Of a stretch of 64,000 nucleotides of DNA, positions 1 to 8,581 are shown in pieces. The DNA lies in assembly GCF_900010755.1 (NCBI RefSeq), contig NZ_CZJT01000101.1, forward strand, positions 1 to 64,000. Direction: 5' to 3'. This stretch comes from Paeniglutamicibacter antarcticus. GTDB taxonomy: Bacteria > Actinomycetota > Actinomycetes > Actinomycetales > Micrococcaceae. Numbering within the stretch: the stretch's first letter is position 1; each line of letters begins with the position of its first letter. Made by a program: the position numbers and the translations under genes. The notes beneath the pieces were generated by a model. It was given only the letters and a program-made list of their open reading frames with translations. It did not search any database and had not been told where the DNA came from.

Positions 1-68
1 AAGCTAAGACCCACTGCGCCGATGGTACTGCACTCGGGAGGGTGTGGGAGAGTAGGTCACCGCCGGAC
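1..68 (+). rRNA. rrf: 5S ribosomal RNA, 3' part
   Basis: The first bases match the conserved 3' half of actinobacterial 5S rRNA, including the helix region reading GGGAGGGTGTGGGAGAGTAG and the closing strand ending GTCACCGCCGGA. The 5' half lies outside the window, so an rRNA operon transcribed rightwards probably ends here. The exact 3' end is uncertain by a few bases. Confidence 0.93.
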
Positions 69-78
69 CATCATTACC

Positions 79-112
79 GGAACCCCCAAACCATTCATGG
101 TTTGGGGGTTCC
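79..112 (+). terminator. Hairpin terminator after the rRNA operon
   Basis: A perfect 15-bp stem (79-93 pairs with 98-112) closes a 4-nt TTCA loop, 11 bases after the 5S end. The stem core is CCCCCAAACC/GGTTTGGGGG. There is no long T tract. It is the first of four hairpins lying in a row. Confidence 0.8.
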
Positions 113-120
113 GACGTTAA

Positions 121-143
121 ACCACCAACAGCCTTTTGGTGGT
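121..143. repeat. Small inverted repeat between the rRNA terminators
   Basis: ACCACCAA (121-128) pairs with TTGGTGGT (136-143) around a 7-nt loop. It sits between the first terminator and the next large hairpin and may be an auxiliary terminator element. It is short, so its significance is modest. Confidence 0.45.
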
Positions 144-162
144 CGTCACCTCCACGGGCACA

Positions 163-211
163 CGCAATAAGCCCTTCCAGGTGCTAACGCACCGCGGAAG
201 GGCTTATTGCG
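163..211. terminator. Second large hairpin downstream of 5S rRNA
   Basis: A perfect 16-bp inverted repeat (163-178 with 196-211, arm CGCAATAAGCCCTTCC) encloses a smaller stem, GTGC-TAAC-GCAC at 181-192. Read on either strand it could fold as a strong RNA hairpin. A backup terminator for the rRNA operon is the likeliest role. Confidence 0.6.
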
Positions 212-215
212 TTAA

Positions 216-268
216 CTATCCACAGGCAATGTGGATAAGTTTGTGTTGTCCACATTGCCTGTGGACAA
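216..268. promoter_or_regulatory. Cluster of four DnaA-box-like 9-mers inside a 17-bp hairpin
   Basis: Four 9-mers of the DnaA-box type occur in 53 bases in alternating orientation: CTATCCACA (216-224), the reverse of TTATCCACA (230-238), TTGTCCACA (246-254) and the reverse of TTGTCCACA (260-268). TTGTCCACA is the actinobacterial consensus and TTATCCACA the E. coli one; the first box has one mismatch. Centres are 14, 16 and 14 bp apart. The same bases form a perfect 17-bp inverted repeat (219-235 with 249-265). The rest of the 113-546 interval holds no convincing gene. A DnaA-binding or titration locus is an inference. Confidence 0.55.
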
Positions 269-546
269 CTACGCGTGCGTAGTCGCTGCATGAAAAGAGA
301 AGTCCGTGCGTGCTTCTTAGCAAAACTCCGGCCACTTGCGACAGTGGGACGTTTATTACCGTGCCTTTTCACCGCTGGAGTAAACAATGGCAATAATCTC
401 AAATCCTTCTTTCAGACGCGTACAGTAATTCGTTGAGACGTGTAACGCCATGTGCATGCCCGAGCGTTCACCGCAGGGTCGGCGTCAGCCGCCCGCCAGG
501 GTGAAGGATTCGCAGGTGTGAGCACCAAAGAATGGATAGGACTGAT

Positions 547-2550
547 ATGAGCACCGATTCGTCAATTGCCACCAACTCCGCAGAGCCAACCGTTGAAGTG
601 AACCACCGCGACAACAATGTGCGCGCACAGGATGACTTGTACAGGCACGCCAACGGCGCCTGGCTCTCAACGGCACGGATCCCTGCCGATCAGGGGAGCT
701 ACGGTTCGTTCATGGCCCTACGCGATGATTCCGAGGCAGCGGTCAAAGCGATCATTGAAGAAGCTCAAGCGAACAGCAAGGCTGACGACGGATCTGTTGA
801 CGAACGCAAGAAGCGCATCGCAAATCTTTATTCGAGTTTCATGGATGAGGAGCGCATCGAGGCAAACGGGGTAGAGCCGATCCGCGAAGACCTTGCCGCT
901 ATCTACGCCACCGAGTCCATTACCGAGCTCATTAAGCTCAGCGGATCGTTTTACCGTCGCGGTGTTTCCGGCTTTATCCAGGCCGGAGCCAGTTCTGATG
1001 CTGGATCGCCAGAGCGCAACCTACTGACTCTCATGCAGGGCGGACTGGGCCTGCCCGACGAGTCCTACTATCGCGAAGAGCAGTTCGCCGAACTCCTTCG
1101 TGAGTACCAGGAGCATCTAGGCCGGCTGCTGGGGCTTGGTGAGCTCACCGATACCGAAGCTGCCGCGGCTGACGTCGTGGCCCTGGAAACCCTCCTGGCG
1201 TCCCATCACTGGGACCGTGTGAAGTGCCGCGACGCCCAGGCCCGCTACAACCTCTTGACCGCAGAGGGATTGTTGGAAGATATTCCGTCCCTTGCCAGCT
1301 GGTTGGACGGTGCCGGCATCGAACCGAAGTACTTCGCCGAGGTCGACGTATGGCAGCCAAGTTACCTCAAGGGCCTCGAAGATGTGCTCAACGCCCAGCC
1401 GCTAGCTGCCTGGCAGCATTGGCTGGCCGTGCAGTTGATCCGTTCGAATGCTCCCTACCTGTCTAGCGCCTTTGTTAATGAGAACTTCTCGTTCTACTCG
1501 GCCAAGCTTTCCGGCGTTCAGGCCTTGCGCGAACGCTGGAAGCGAGGAGTGGCATTCACCGAGGGCGCCGTTGGCGAAGACATCGGTCAGTTGTACGTTG
1601 CTGCCCACTTCCCGCAACGCAGTAAGGACCTGATGGAAGCGTTGGTGACTAACCTCATTGATGCCTACCGGCTTTCCATCGGCGAGCTGACGTGGATGAG
1701 TCCGGAAACGAAGAGCAAGGCCCTTGAGAAGCTCTCGATGTTCCGCTCGAAGATCGGCTACCCCAACGAGTGGATCGACTACTCGTCGCTATCCACCGTT
1801 GCTGACAATGTCATTACCAACATTGCGGCGGCCAACGAATTCGAGTTCCTGCGCGAATTGAAGAAGATCGAAGATGGTGTGGACCGTGAGCTGTGGTTTA
1901 TGTACCCACAGACGGTCAACGCCTATTACCACCCGCTGCTGAATGAAATCGCGTTCCCTGCGGCAATTCTTCGCACTCCCTTCTTTGGCGCGGATCGCGA
2001 CGCGGCATCTAACTACGGTGCCATCGGCGCAGTAATTGGACACGAGATCGGGCATGGTTTTGACGATCAGGGTTCCCAGTTCGACGGCACGGGAGAGCTG
2101 AAGAACTGGTGGACCGATGAGGACCGCGAAGCATTTGAGTCGCTGACCGGAAGGCTTGTGGAGCAATACGACGCCTTGGTCCCCTCCGAGGCCCCCGATC
2201 ACCATGTCAACGGCAAGCTCACCCTCGGTGAGAACATCGGTGACCTGGGTGGGCTGAGCATCGCCTACACGGCATACAAACTGGATCTGGCCGCACGTGG
2301 TTTGGACTCCGACGACGTGATTGACGGACTCAACGGTGACCAGCGGTTCTTCTATTCGTGGGCGGAAGCCTGGCGCACGCTGACGCGACAGGAAACCATG
2401 ATCACCCGCATCACCACCGATCCGCACTCGCCCGGAGAATTCCGCTGCAACCAAGTGCCAAAGAACATGGACGCGTTCCACGAGGCATTTGGCACTAAGC
2501 CAGGGGACGGCATGTGGTTGGACCCGGAGGATCGCGTCAGGATCTGGTAG
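547..2550 (+). CDS. M13 family zinc metallopeptidase (PepO/neprilysin-like)
   Basis: This 667-residue protein has the M13 layout: a long helical N-terminal domain and a C-terminal catalytic domain. The zinc motif HEIGH is at about residue 499 (HEIGHGFDDQG) and the third-ligand motif ENIGDLGG at about 562. The C-terminal W at the end of the chain is also typical of the family. No signal peptide is visible, so a cytoplasmic oligopeptidase is expected. The start at 547 is preferred over 532 because GGATAGG (534-540) lies 6 nt upstream of it. The gene stands alone and converges on the hydrolase at 2612, with a shared hairpin between them. Confidence 0.93.
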   Translation: MSTDSSIATNSAEPTVEVNHRDNNVRAQDDLYRHANGAWLSTARIPADQGSYGSFMALRDDSEAAVKAIIEEAQANSKADDGSVDERKKRIANLYSSFMDEERIEANGVEPIREDLAAIYATESITELIKLSGSFYRRGVSGFIQAGASSDAGSPERNLLTLMQGGLGLPDESYYREEQFAELLREYQEHLGRLLGLGELTDTEAAAADVVALETLLASHHWDRVKCRDAQARYNLLTAEGLLEDIPSLASWLDGAGIEPKYFAEVDVWQPSYLKGLEDVLNAQPLAAWQHWLAVQLIRSNAPYLSSAFVNENFSFYSAKLSGVQALRERWKRGVAFTEGAVGEDIGQLYVAAHFPQRSKDLMEALVTNLIDAYRLSIGELTWMSPETKSKALEKLSMFRSKIGYPNEWIDYSSLSTVADNVITNIAAANEFEFLRELKKIEDGVDRELWFMYPQTVNAYYHPLLNEIAFPAAILRTPFFGADRDAASNYGAIGAVIGHEIGHGFDDQGSQFDGTGELKNWWTDEDREAFESLTGRLVEQYDALVPSEAPDHHVNGKLTLGENIGDLGGLSIAYTAYKLDLAARGLDSDDVIDGLNGDQRFFYSWAEAWRTLTRQETMITRITTDPHSPGEFRCNQVPKNMDAFHEAFGTKPGDGMWLDPEDRVRIW

Positions 2551-2561
2551 AAACGCCGCCG

Positions 2562-2607
2562 CAGCTGCCGCCACCTTCTTTTCTAGCGTAGAAGGGGGCG
2601 GCAGTTG
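2562..2607. terminator. Bidirectional hairpin between converging genes
   Basis: Arms 2562-2579 and 2590-2607 (core CTGCCGCC/GGCGGCAG) pair over 18 positions with two mismatches. It lies between the stop codons of the M13 peptidase and the alpha/beta hydrolase. Confidence 0.7.
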
Positions 2608-2611
2608 CGTG

Positions 2612-3490
2612 TCAGGACTCCGACTGGGTGAAGTAATCCCCAATGTCATCAAGCAACGTGCCGAATGCGGCTGGCACGGACCCGTGTATGCCCTTCGGGG
2701 TTTCCAAGTAGGTGGATCCGGGAACGACCTCATGGAGCTTCAGCGCGGTGGAACGGAAATATGCCGCGCTTTTAGAACCAGCCATAAAATGGGTGTTTTT
2801 CGGAAGAATGGCGAAGCTGTTTGCCGGCCGCGACTCCTCGAGTGCCGCCTGCAATTCGCCCACGCCGCTGGGCAGCAGCGTGCGTGCCAACTTTCCCGTT
2901 TTGGTTCGTGAGGTTCCTGCCAATAGCGCGGCCAGGATTGGCTCGGGGACACGGCTGAGCGTCGCGGAAAACTTCATGCCCCTTTCCAGACGGGCCAGTG
3001 CCCGGCTATTGCGTCCGGCGGCAACGTCGTCGGAGAACGCCTTCAACCATTTCGTATCGATGGCGGTATCGAGGTTGATCGCAGGGTCGTAGACAGCGAG
3101 GCGTTTCGGGACCGGGCCGGTGGCCGTTTCCTGGGGATCTATGAAGCTTCGAACCGCGTTGAGCACTACCGCGCCGCCGAGCGAATGGCCGAAGAGGTTT
3201 CTTGCGCCCGTGTGTTCAAGCATCAGGGCAACATCCGAAACTTCGGTATCCATGCAGTAGTCAGGTGGCTGCTCGGATGAATTGCCGCGGCCGCGCCGGT
3301 CGTAGACGTCCACCGCCCAAGCATCGCCCAAACGCGAGCTTAGGGCTGCGGCAAAAGGGCGGTAGATCAGTGCCGTGAGGAAGGCGCCTCCGACAACAAG
3401 TATCCGCTGCTCGCCGGTGGCCCGTGCATTGCCGTATGAATACAGGGCGAGATGACCGCCGTCAACGGTCTCAAGATTGCTTTCTTCCAT
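2612..3490 (-). CDS. Alpha/beta hydrolase
   Basis: This 292-residue protein has the alpha/beta hydrolase fold. The nucleophile elbow GHSLGG is near residue 100, preceded by an oxyanion-strand region (LVVGGAFL) and a DRRGRGNS stretch typical of the family. A late HGS (near 275) is a candidate catalytic histidine. There is no signal peptide and the substrate cannot be predicted. A GATGAT hexamer ends 6 nt before the ATG, so the mRNA may be leaderless; an AGGA lies too close to the start to be a normal ribosome binding site. Confidence 0.85.
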   Translation of the reverse strand: MEESNLETVDGGHLALYSYGNARATGEQRILVVGGAFLTALIYRPFAAALSSRLGDAWAVDVYDRRGRGNSSEQPPDYCMDTEVSDVALMLEHTGARNLFGHSLGGAVVLNAVRSFIDPQETATGPVPKRLAVYDPAINLDTAIDTKWLKAFSDDVAAGRNSRALARLERGMKFSATLSRVPEPILAALLAGTSRTKTGKLARTLLPSGVGELQAALEESRPANSFAILPKNTHFMAGSKSAAYFRSTALKLHEVVPGSTYLETPKGIHGSVPAAFGTLLDDIGDYFTQSES

Positions 3491-3587
3491 TGTCCTATCA
3501 TCCTAACTCCGGTGGTCAGTCGGCTTCGTGGTGTCGCTGGACACCTAGCAGCCCACGCTCAGCAAATGCAACGTAGAATTGAATACT

Positions 3588-5108
3588 GTGACTGCCGATA
3601 AGACTCCCCCCGCTGCCAACACCCCCGACTTCAATGACCAGCGTCAAGTACGCATGGATAAGCGTGCCTCGTTGTTGGCACGCGGAGATGAAGCATACCC
3701 GGTGGGCGTCGCACGCACACACTCGCTTCAAGAAATCCGTGACCTGTTCCCGGAACTGGAGCCCGACACCGCAACCGGCCTCCAGGTGGGAATCGTCGGC
3801 CGCATAGTCTTCGCACGCAACACCGGAAAGCTCTGCTTCGCCACCTTGCAGGAAGGCGGACCGGAAGGCGTTGGAACCCGGCTGCAGGCCATGCTGTCCC
3901 TGGCCAATGTGGGCGAAGAAAGACTCGCCGACTGGAAAGCCCTGGTTGACCTTGGCGACCACGTCCTGATCACCGGTGAAGTGATTGCTTCCCGCCGTGG
4001 CGAACTCTCGGTCATGGCCACCGACTGGCAGATGGCTTCCAAGGCCCTGCGCCCGTTGCCGGTCCTGCACGCAGACCTCAACGAGGCAACTCGCGTACGC
4101 CAGCGCTACGCCGACCTCATCGTCCGCGATGAAGCCCGCCAGATGGTTTACAAACGAGCAGCAATCACCCGCGCAGTTCGCGACACCTTGCACGCGCGCA
4201 GCTACGTCGAGGTAGAAACCCCGATGCTTCAGCTGATCCACGGCGGCGCCTCGGCACGTCCGTTCGAAACCCACCTGAATGCCTTCGACCAGAAGATGAC
4301 GCTGCGTATCGCCACCGAGCTTTACCTCAAGCGTGCAGTCGTGGGCGGAATCGACCGAGTCTTCGAGTTGGGGCGCATCTTCCGCAACGAGGGCGTCGAT
4401 TCGACGCACTCCCCGGAGTTCACGACGCTGGAATGCTACGAGGCGTATGCGGACCAGTTCGTCATGGCCGACCGTATCAAGGAGATCATTCTCAACGCCG
4501 CCGACGCCATTGGCGCAGGTCGTGTCCTTGAAACGTCAAAGGGCACCGTAAACCTTGATGGGGAATGGGCTTGGCTAGCGGTATACCCGGGCCTTTCCGA
4601 AGCCGTTGGGCAGGAAATCACCCCCGATACGGATTCCGAAACTCTTCGCAATATCGCTGCAAAGCATGGAGTGAAGGTTGATCCTAAATGGGGCTCCGAG
4701 AAACTCGTCATTGAATTGTTTGGCGAAATCGTTGAACCAAATCTGATTAACCCCACCTTTGTCTACGATTACCCGCCGGCAGCCCAACCGCTGGCGCGAC
4801 CGCACCGCAGCAAGCCAGGCGTGATCGAGGCCTGGGACTTGATCATCGGCGGCATGGAGCGCGGCACGGCTTTCTCGGAGCTCATTGACCCGGTTATTCA
4901 GCGTGAGCGCCTGACCGAACAGTCGCGTATGGCTGCAAACGGTGACGACGAAGCCATGCAGCTCGACGAAGACTTCCTGCGCGCGCTTGAGTACGGCGCC
5001 CCGCCCATGGGTGGCATCGGACTGGGCATCGATCGGCTTGTTATGCTCTTTGCCGATACGGGAATCCGCGAAACCATTCTATTCCCATTGCTCAAGCCGG
5101 AGGCATAA
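3588..5108 (+). CDS. lysS: Lysyl-tRNA synthetase, class II
   Basis: LysS charges tRNA-Lys. The 506-residue length and order fit class II LysRS: an N-terminal OB-fold anticodon-binding domain followed by the catalytic core. Motif 2 is visible in the FRNEGVDSTHSPEFTTLE stretch and motif 3 in GGIGLGIDRLVML near the C-terminus. GTG 3588 is chosen as start: a TAGAAT hexamer (3574-3579) ends 8 nt upstream, implying a leaderless message, and the in-frame TTG at 3579 overlaps that hexamer. A small membrane-protein gene follows after 2 nt. Its cognate tRNA-Lys(TTT) lies at 24.4 kb. Confidence 0.96.
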   Translation: MTADKTPPAANTPDFNDQRQVRMDKRASLLARGDEAYPVGVARTHSLQEIRDLFPELEPDTATGLQVGIVGRIVFARNTGKLCFATLQEGGPEGVGTRLQAMLSLANVGEERLADWKALVDLGDHVLITGEVIASRRGELSVMATDWQMASKALRPLPVLHADLNEATRVRQRYADLIVRDEARQMVYKRAAITRAVRDTLHARSYVEVETPMLQLIHGGASARPFETHLNAFDQKMTLRIATELYLKRAVVGGIDRVFELGRIFRNEGVDSTHSPEFTTLECYEAYADQFVMADRIKEIILNAADAIGAGRVLETSKGTVNLDGEWAWLAVYPGLSEAVGQEITPDTDSETLRNIAAKHGVKVDPKWGSEKLVIELFGEIVEPNLINPTFVYDYPPAAQPLARPHRSKPGVIEAWDLIIGGMERGTAFSELIDPVIQRERLTEQSRMAANGDDEAMQLDEDFLRALEYGAPPMGGIGLGIDRLVMLFADTGIRETILFPLLKPEA

Positions 5109-5110
5109 CA

Positions 5111-5287
5111 GTGCAATATGTTGAGGCACTGCTACCCACGATTGTTGTGGCGCTCATTTTTTGGTTTGTTATTCGGGCTGTTTCAAATGTCGATCGAACT
5201 GAACGTTTGGCCGAGTCTGAAGTTGACGAGCAAATGAATTCTGACGCAGATGATTCGGGTAAAAACAGTTCGCCATCTGGAAATTAG
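5111..5287 (+). CDS. Small single-pass membrane protein (58 aa)
   Basis: A GTG-initiated frame of 58 residues starts 2 nt after the lysS stop, with GGAGG (5098-5102) inside the end of lysS as ribosome binding site. The translation begins MQYVEALLPTIVVALIFWF, giving one membrane helix at about residues 7-22, then a basic RAVSNVDRTER stretch and an acidic, Ser/Asn-rich tail. Spacing and ribosome binding site make translational coupling to lysS likely. The function is unknown. Similar small genes between lysS and lsr2 may exist in relatives, but I could not check this. Confidence 0.72.
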   Translation: MQYVEALLPTIVVALIFWFVIRAVSNVDRTERLAESEVDEQMNSDADDSGKNSSPSGN

Positions 5288-5309
5288 CTGTACGTTTTCA
5301 TTTCTACTT

Positions 5310-5380
5310 GTTAGATGAAGCTAACTTGTGTTTATGATAAGGGTGAACATGTGGGCTGAAACCGTTATAGGTTCACATGT
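5310..5380. promoter_or_regulatory. AT-rich lsr2 control region with repeated motifs
   Basis: This stretch before lsr2 is much more AT-rich than its surroundings, as Lsr2 targets usually are. It holds an inverted repeat GTTAG-6-CTAAC (5310-5325), a TATGAT -10-like hexamer (5333-5338), and GTGAACATGT (5343-5352) echoed by GTTCACATGT (5371-5380). The two ACATGT cores are 28 bp apart. Autoregulation by Lsr2 or binding of another factor is inferred. Confidence 0.4.
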
Positions 5381-5406
5381 ATTCCCATCAACACTAGGAG
5401 TAGCTA

Positions 5407-5727
5407 ATGGCACGTCAGGTCCAAATCGCATTGATTGACGATATCGACGGTTCCGAAGCCAGCGAATCCATCGTTTTTGGCATTGGTGGACAGCACTATG
5501 AAATTGATCTAAACGAAGCAAATGCAGAAGCATTCCGTGATGCTCTAAAGCCTTACATTAAGGTTGCACGCGCTTCAAAGCAGTTCACTCCGAAGGAAGC
5601 TCCGGCCATCCGTGCCTGGGCCAAGGAGAACAACGTAAAGGTCAATGCCCGTGGTCGTCTGCAGGCGGATGTCATTTCCGCCTACCATGCTGCGATGGCT
5701 AAGAAGTCGCGTTCGAAGTCGAAGTAA
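5407..5727 (+). CDS. lsr2: Lsr2 nucleoid-associated protein (H-NS-like silencer)
   Basis: Lsr2 bridges AT-rich DNA in the nucleoid and silences horizontally acquired genes. The 106 residues show both parts of the family: an N-terminal dimerisation domain (MARQVQIALIDDIDGSEA onward, to about 60) and a C-terminal DNA-binding domain (about 65-100) with AIRAWAKENNVKV followed by the AT-hook-like RGR core in NARGRLQ. A basic KKSRSKSK tail ends the protein. AGGAG at 5396-5400 precedes the ATG by 6 nt. A perfect palindromic terminator follows. Codon use is less GC-biased than in its neighbours. Confidence 0.95.
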   Translation: MARQVQIALIDDIDGSEASESIVFGIGGQHYEIDLNEANAEAFRDALKPYIKVARASKQFTPKEAPAIRAWAKENNVKVNARGRLQADVISAYHAAMAKKSRSKSK

Positions 5728-5790
5728 TTGAATCCCGGTAGGGCTCCAGCTACGAGTAGCCAGGCGCCTCCTGCCGGTATTAAATGCGTG

Positions 5791-5824
5791 AATGGGGTCG
5801 AATCCAATTGGATTCGACCCCATT
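5791..5824 (+). terminator. Terminator downstream of lsr2
   Basis: A perfect 15-bp stem (5791-5805 with 5810-5824, arm AATGGGGTCGAATCC) has an AATT loop and ends in T residues. The whole 34-bp unit is palindromic, so it could work in both directions. Confidence 0.85.
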
Positions 5825-5845
5825 TCGCGTTAAAGCGGGGTTTGG

Positions 5846-5863
5846 GGAACGCCGAGGGTGAAC
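5846..5863. promoter_or_regulatory. Possible ClgR-type box upstream of clpC
   Basis: The sequence around CGCCGAGGGTGAAC resembles the ClgR operator as I recall it from corynebacteria (WNNWCGCYNANRGCGWWS), with two deviations at fixed positions. ClgR activates clp genes in several actinobacteria. The location, about 85-100 bp before the clpC start, is suitable. The assignment is weak. Confidence 0.25.
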
Positions 5864-5947
5864 AATGTTATCCCTTGGGCGAACATTCCACACGAGCGGG
5901 AAATTGATGCGTAGCATCGAAATACGTGTTAGCTAGGAGTGTGCCGC

Positions 5948-8461
5948 ATGTTTGAGAGATTTACCGACCGTGCCCGTCGCGTTGTCGTGCTTGCCCAAGA
6001 AGAGGCGCGCATGCTCAACCACAACTACATCGGAACCGAGCACGTTTTGCTCGGCCTTATTCATGAGGGCGAGGGTGTGGCGGCCAAGGCCCTTGAGTCG
6101 CTGAACATATCCCTCGGCGCGGTTCGTGAACAGGTCCAGGAGATCATCGGACAGGGCCAGCAGGCTCCCTCCGGTCACATCCCCTTCACCCCGCGTGCCA
6201 AGAAGGTCCTTGAGCTTTCGCTGCGCGAAGCCCTGCAGCTGGGACACAACTACATCGGCACCGAGCACATCCTGCTCGGCCTGATTCGCGAGGGCGAGGG
6301 CGTTGCGGCCCAGGTCCTGGTGAAGCTCGGCGCTGACCTGTCCCGCGTACGCCAGCAGGTCATCCAGTTGCTCTCCGGTTACCAGGGCGGCAAGGAAACC
6401 GCGGGTGCCGGCGTCAGCTCCGGCGGCCAGACCGAAGGAACCCCTGCCGGATCGGCAGTGCTTGACCAGTTCGGCCGCAACCTCACAGCTGCTGCCCGCG
6501 AAGGCAAGCTGGACCCGGTCATCGGGCGCGAGTTCGAGATGGAACGCGTCATGCAGGTCCTTTCCCGACGCACCAAGAACAACCCGGTGCTCATCGGTGA
6601 GCCCGGCGTTGGCAAGACCGCGGTTGTCGAGGGTCTGGCCCAGGCAATCGTGCGTGGCGACGTCCCGGAAACCATCAAGGACAAGCAGCTTTACACGCTG
6701 GACCTCGGCTCACTTGTTGCCGGCTCCCGCTACCGCGGTGACTTTGAGGAACGCCTGAAGAAGGTACTCAAGGAAATCCGCACCCGAGGTGACATCATCT
6801 TGTTCATCGACGAAATCCACACCCTCGTGGGTGCAGGTGCCGCCGAAGGCGCAATCGACGCGGCCTCGATCCTCAAGCCGATGCTGGCCCGTGGCGAACT
6901 GCAGACCATCGGCGCCACCACGCTCGATGAGTACCGCAAGCACATCGAGAAGGACGCCGCACTCGAACGCCGCTTCCAGCCGATCCAGGTCAAGGAACCT
7001 TCGGTTGAGCACACCACGCAGATCCTGCGTGGCCTGCGTGACCGCTACGAGGCACACCACCGCGTCTCGATCACCGACGGAGCCCTTGTTGCGGCCGCCC
7101 AGCTGGCCCACCGCTACATTTCGGACAGGTTCCTGCCGGACAAGGCCATCGACCTGATCGATGAGGCAGGTGCGCGTCTGCGCATCCGCCGCATGACAGC
7201 GCCTCCGGCGCTGAAGCTCATGGACGAGGAAATCGCCACGGTTCGCCTGGAAAAGGAAGCCGCGATCGACGCCCAGGACTTCGAGGGTGCTGCGGCCTTG
7301 CGTGACAAGGAAGGCAAGCTCCAGGAAGCCCGTGCCGAGAAGGAGAAGGCCTGGAAGAACGGTGAACTCGACGAGATCGCCGAGGTCGATGCCGAACTCA
7401 TCGCCGAGGTTCTTGCGAACTCCACCGGAATCCCGGTCATCAAGCTGACCGAGGAAGAATCCACGCGTCTGCTGAACATGGAAGATGAACTGCACAAGCG
7501 GGTCATCGGCCAGGACCAGGCCATCAAGGCCATCAGCCAGGCCATCCGACGCACCCGTGCCGGCCTGAAGGACCCGAACCGCCCCGGCGGCTCGTTCATC
7601 TTCGCCGGCCCGACGGGCGTGGGCAAGACCGAGCTGGCCAAGGCCTTGGCCGAATTCCTCTTCGGTGAGGAAGACGCGCTGATCACCTTGGACATGTCCG
7701 AGTACTCGGAGAAGCACACGGTTTCGCGTCTCTTCGGTGCACCTCCGGGCTACGTTGGCTACGAAGAAGGCGGCCAGCTCACCGAGAAGGTCCGTCGTCG
7801 TCCGTTCTCCGTCGTGCTCTTCGACGAGGTCGAGAAGGCGCACGCCGACCTGTTCAACTCGCTGCTGCAGATCCTGGAAGACGGCCGTTTGACCGACTCC
7901 CAGGGCCGCGTGGTCGACTTCAAGAACACCGTGATCATCATGACCACCAACCTTGGCACCCGCGACATCTCCAAGGGTGTGATGACCGGCTTCCAGTCGG
8001 CCACCGACACCAAGACCGGGTACAACCGCATGCAGGCCAAGGTCCAGGAAGAGCTGCGCCAGCACTTCCGCCCCGAGTTCCTGAACCGTGTTGACGACGT
8101 TGTGGTCTTCCCGCAGCTGACCCAGGACGAAATCGTGGAAATCGTGGACCTGTTCCTCGGCCGCTTGCAGAAGCGCCTCGTAGACCGCCAGATGACCATC
8201 GAACTGTCACCGGCTGCTCGCATCCTGTTGGCAACCCGTGGCTACGATCCGGCCATGGGTGCTCGTCCACTGCGCCGCACCATGCAGCGCGACATCGAGG
8301 ACCAGCTCTCCGAGAAGATCCTCTTCGGCGAAATCACCGCCGGCCAGCACATCAAGGTCGACGTGGAGGGCGAAGGCGACGAAGCCACCTTCACCTTCAA
8401 GGGTGAAGGCGGAACCCCGCAGCTCGAAGGCGAACCGGCACCGGTAGCCATCGAAGGCTAA
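5948..8461 (+). CDS. clpC: ATP-dependent Clp protease ATPase subunit ClpC
   Basis: ClpC is the AAA+ unfoldase that feeds proteins to ClpP. The 837 residues hold two N-terminal Clp_N repeats (about 1-145; each contains an HNYIGTEH stretch), D1 with Walker A GEPGVGKT at about 217 and Walker B ILFIDEIH, a UVR-like middle domain (around 425-460) that separates ClpC from ClpB/ClpA, and D2 with Walker A GPTGVGKT at about 554 and [11 protein letters not shown]. The start at 5948 is set by AGGAG at 5935-5939; the GTG at 5939 overlaps it. The gene is monocistronic and followed by a strong terminator. Confidence 0.97.
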   Translation: MFERFTDRARRVVVLAQEEARMLNHNYIGTEHVLLGLIHEGEGVAAKALESLNISLGAVREQVQEIIGQGQQAPSGHIPFTPRAKKVLELSLREALQLGHNYIGTEHILLGLIREGEGVAAQVLVKLGADLSRVRQQVIQLLSGYQGGKETAGAGVSSGGQTEGTPAGSAVLDQFGRNLTAAAREGKLDPVIGREFEMERVMQVLSRRTKNNPVLIGEPGVGKTAVVEGLAQAIVRGDVPETIKDKQLYTLDLGSLVAGSRYRGDFEERLKKVLKEIRTRGDIILFIDEIHTLVGAGAAEGAIDAASILKPMLARGELQTIGATTLDEYRKHIEKDAALERRFQPIQVKEPSVEHTTQILRGLRDRYEAHHRVSITDGALVAAAQLAHRYISDRFLPDKAIDLIDEAGARLRIRRMTAPPALKLMDEEIATVRLEKEAAIDAQDFEGAAALRDKEGKLQEARAEKEKAWKNGELDEIAEVDAELIAEVLANSTGIPVIKLTEEESTRLLNMEDELHKRVIGQDQAIKAISQAIRRTRAGLKDPNRPGGSFIFAGPTGVGKTELAKALAEFLFGEEDALITLDMSEYSEKHTVSRLFGAPPGYVGYEEGGQLTEKVRRRPFSVVLFDEVEKAHADLFNSLLQILEDGRLTDSQGRVVDFKNTVIIMTTNLGTRDISKGVMTGFQSATDTKTGYNRMQAKVQEELRQHFRPEFLNRVDDVVVFPQLTQDEIVEIVDLFLGRLQKRLVDRQMTIELSPAARILLATRGYDPAMGARPLRRTMQRDIEDQLSEKILFGEITAGQHIKVDVEGEGDEATFTFKGEGGTPQLEGEPAPVAIEG

Positions 8462-8480
8462 GTCCCGAAAGCACCACTCA

Positions 8481-8514
8481 AGCGGCCCAGCATCCACCCG
8501 GATGCTGGGCCGCT
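8481..8514 (+). terminator. Terminator of clpC
   Basis: A perfect 14-bp stem (8481-8494 with 8501-8514, arm AGCGGCCCAGCATC) has a short CACCCG loop and is followed by TTGTGTTGT. Confidence 0.88.
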
Positions 8515-8581
8515 TTGTGTTGTACGCCCGGCTGGACGTCAAGAACGCGGAAGGATTCGACCGGGGGCATAGGATGAATTC

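Noticed and set aside
113..546. Chromosomal origin suggested by the DnaA boxes
   Set aside because: There is no dnaA, dnaN or rpmH nearby and no AT-rich unwinding stretch; the boxes are confined to one hairpin.
6710..8065. Long open frame antisense to clpC (451 codons)
   Set aside because: It mirrors the codon pattern of clpC on the opposite strand, has no ribosome binding site and no family features.
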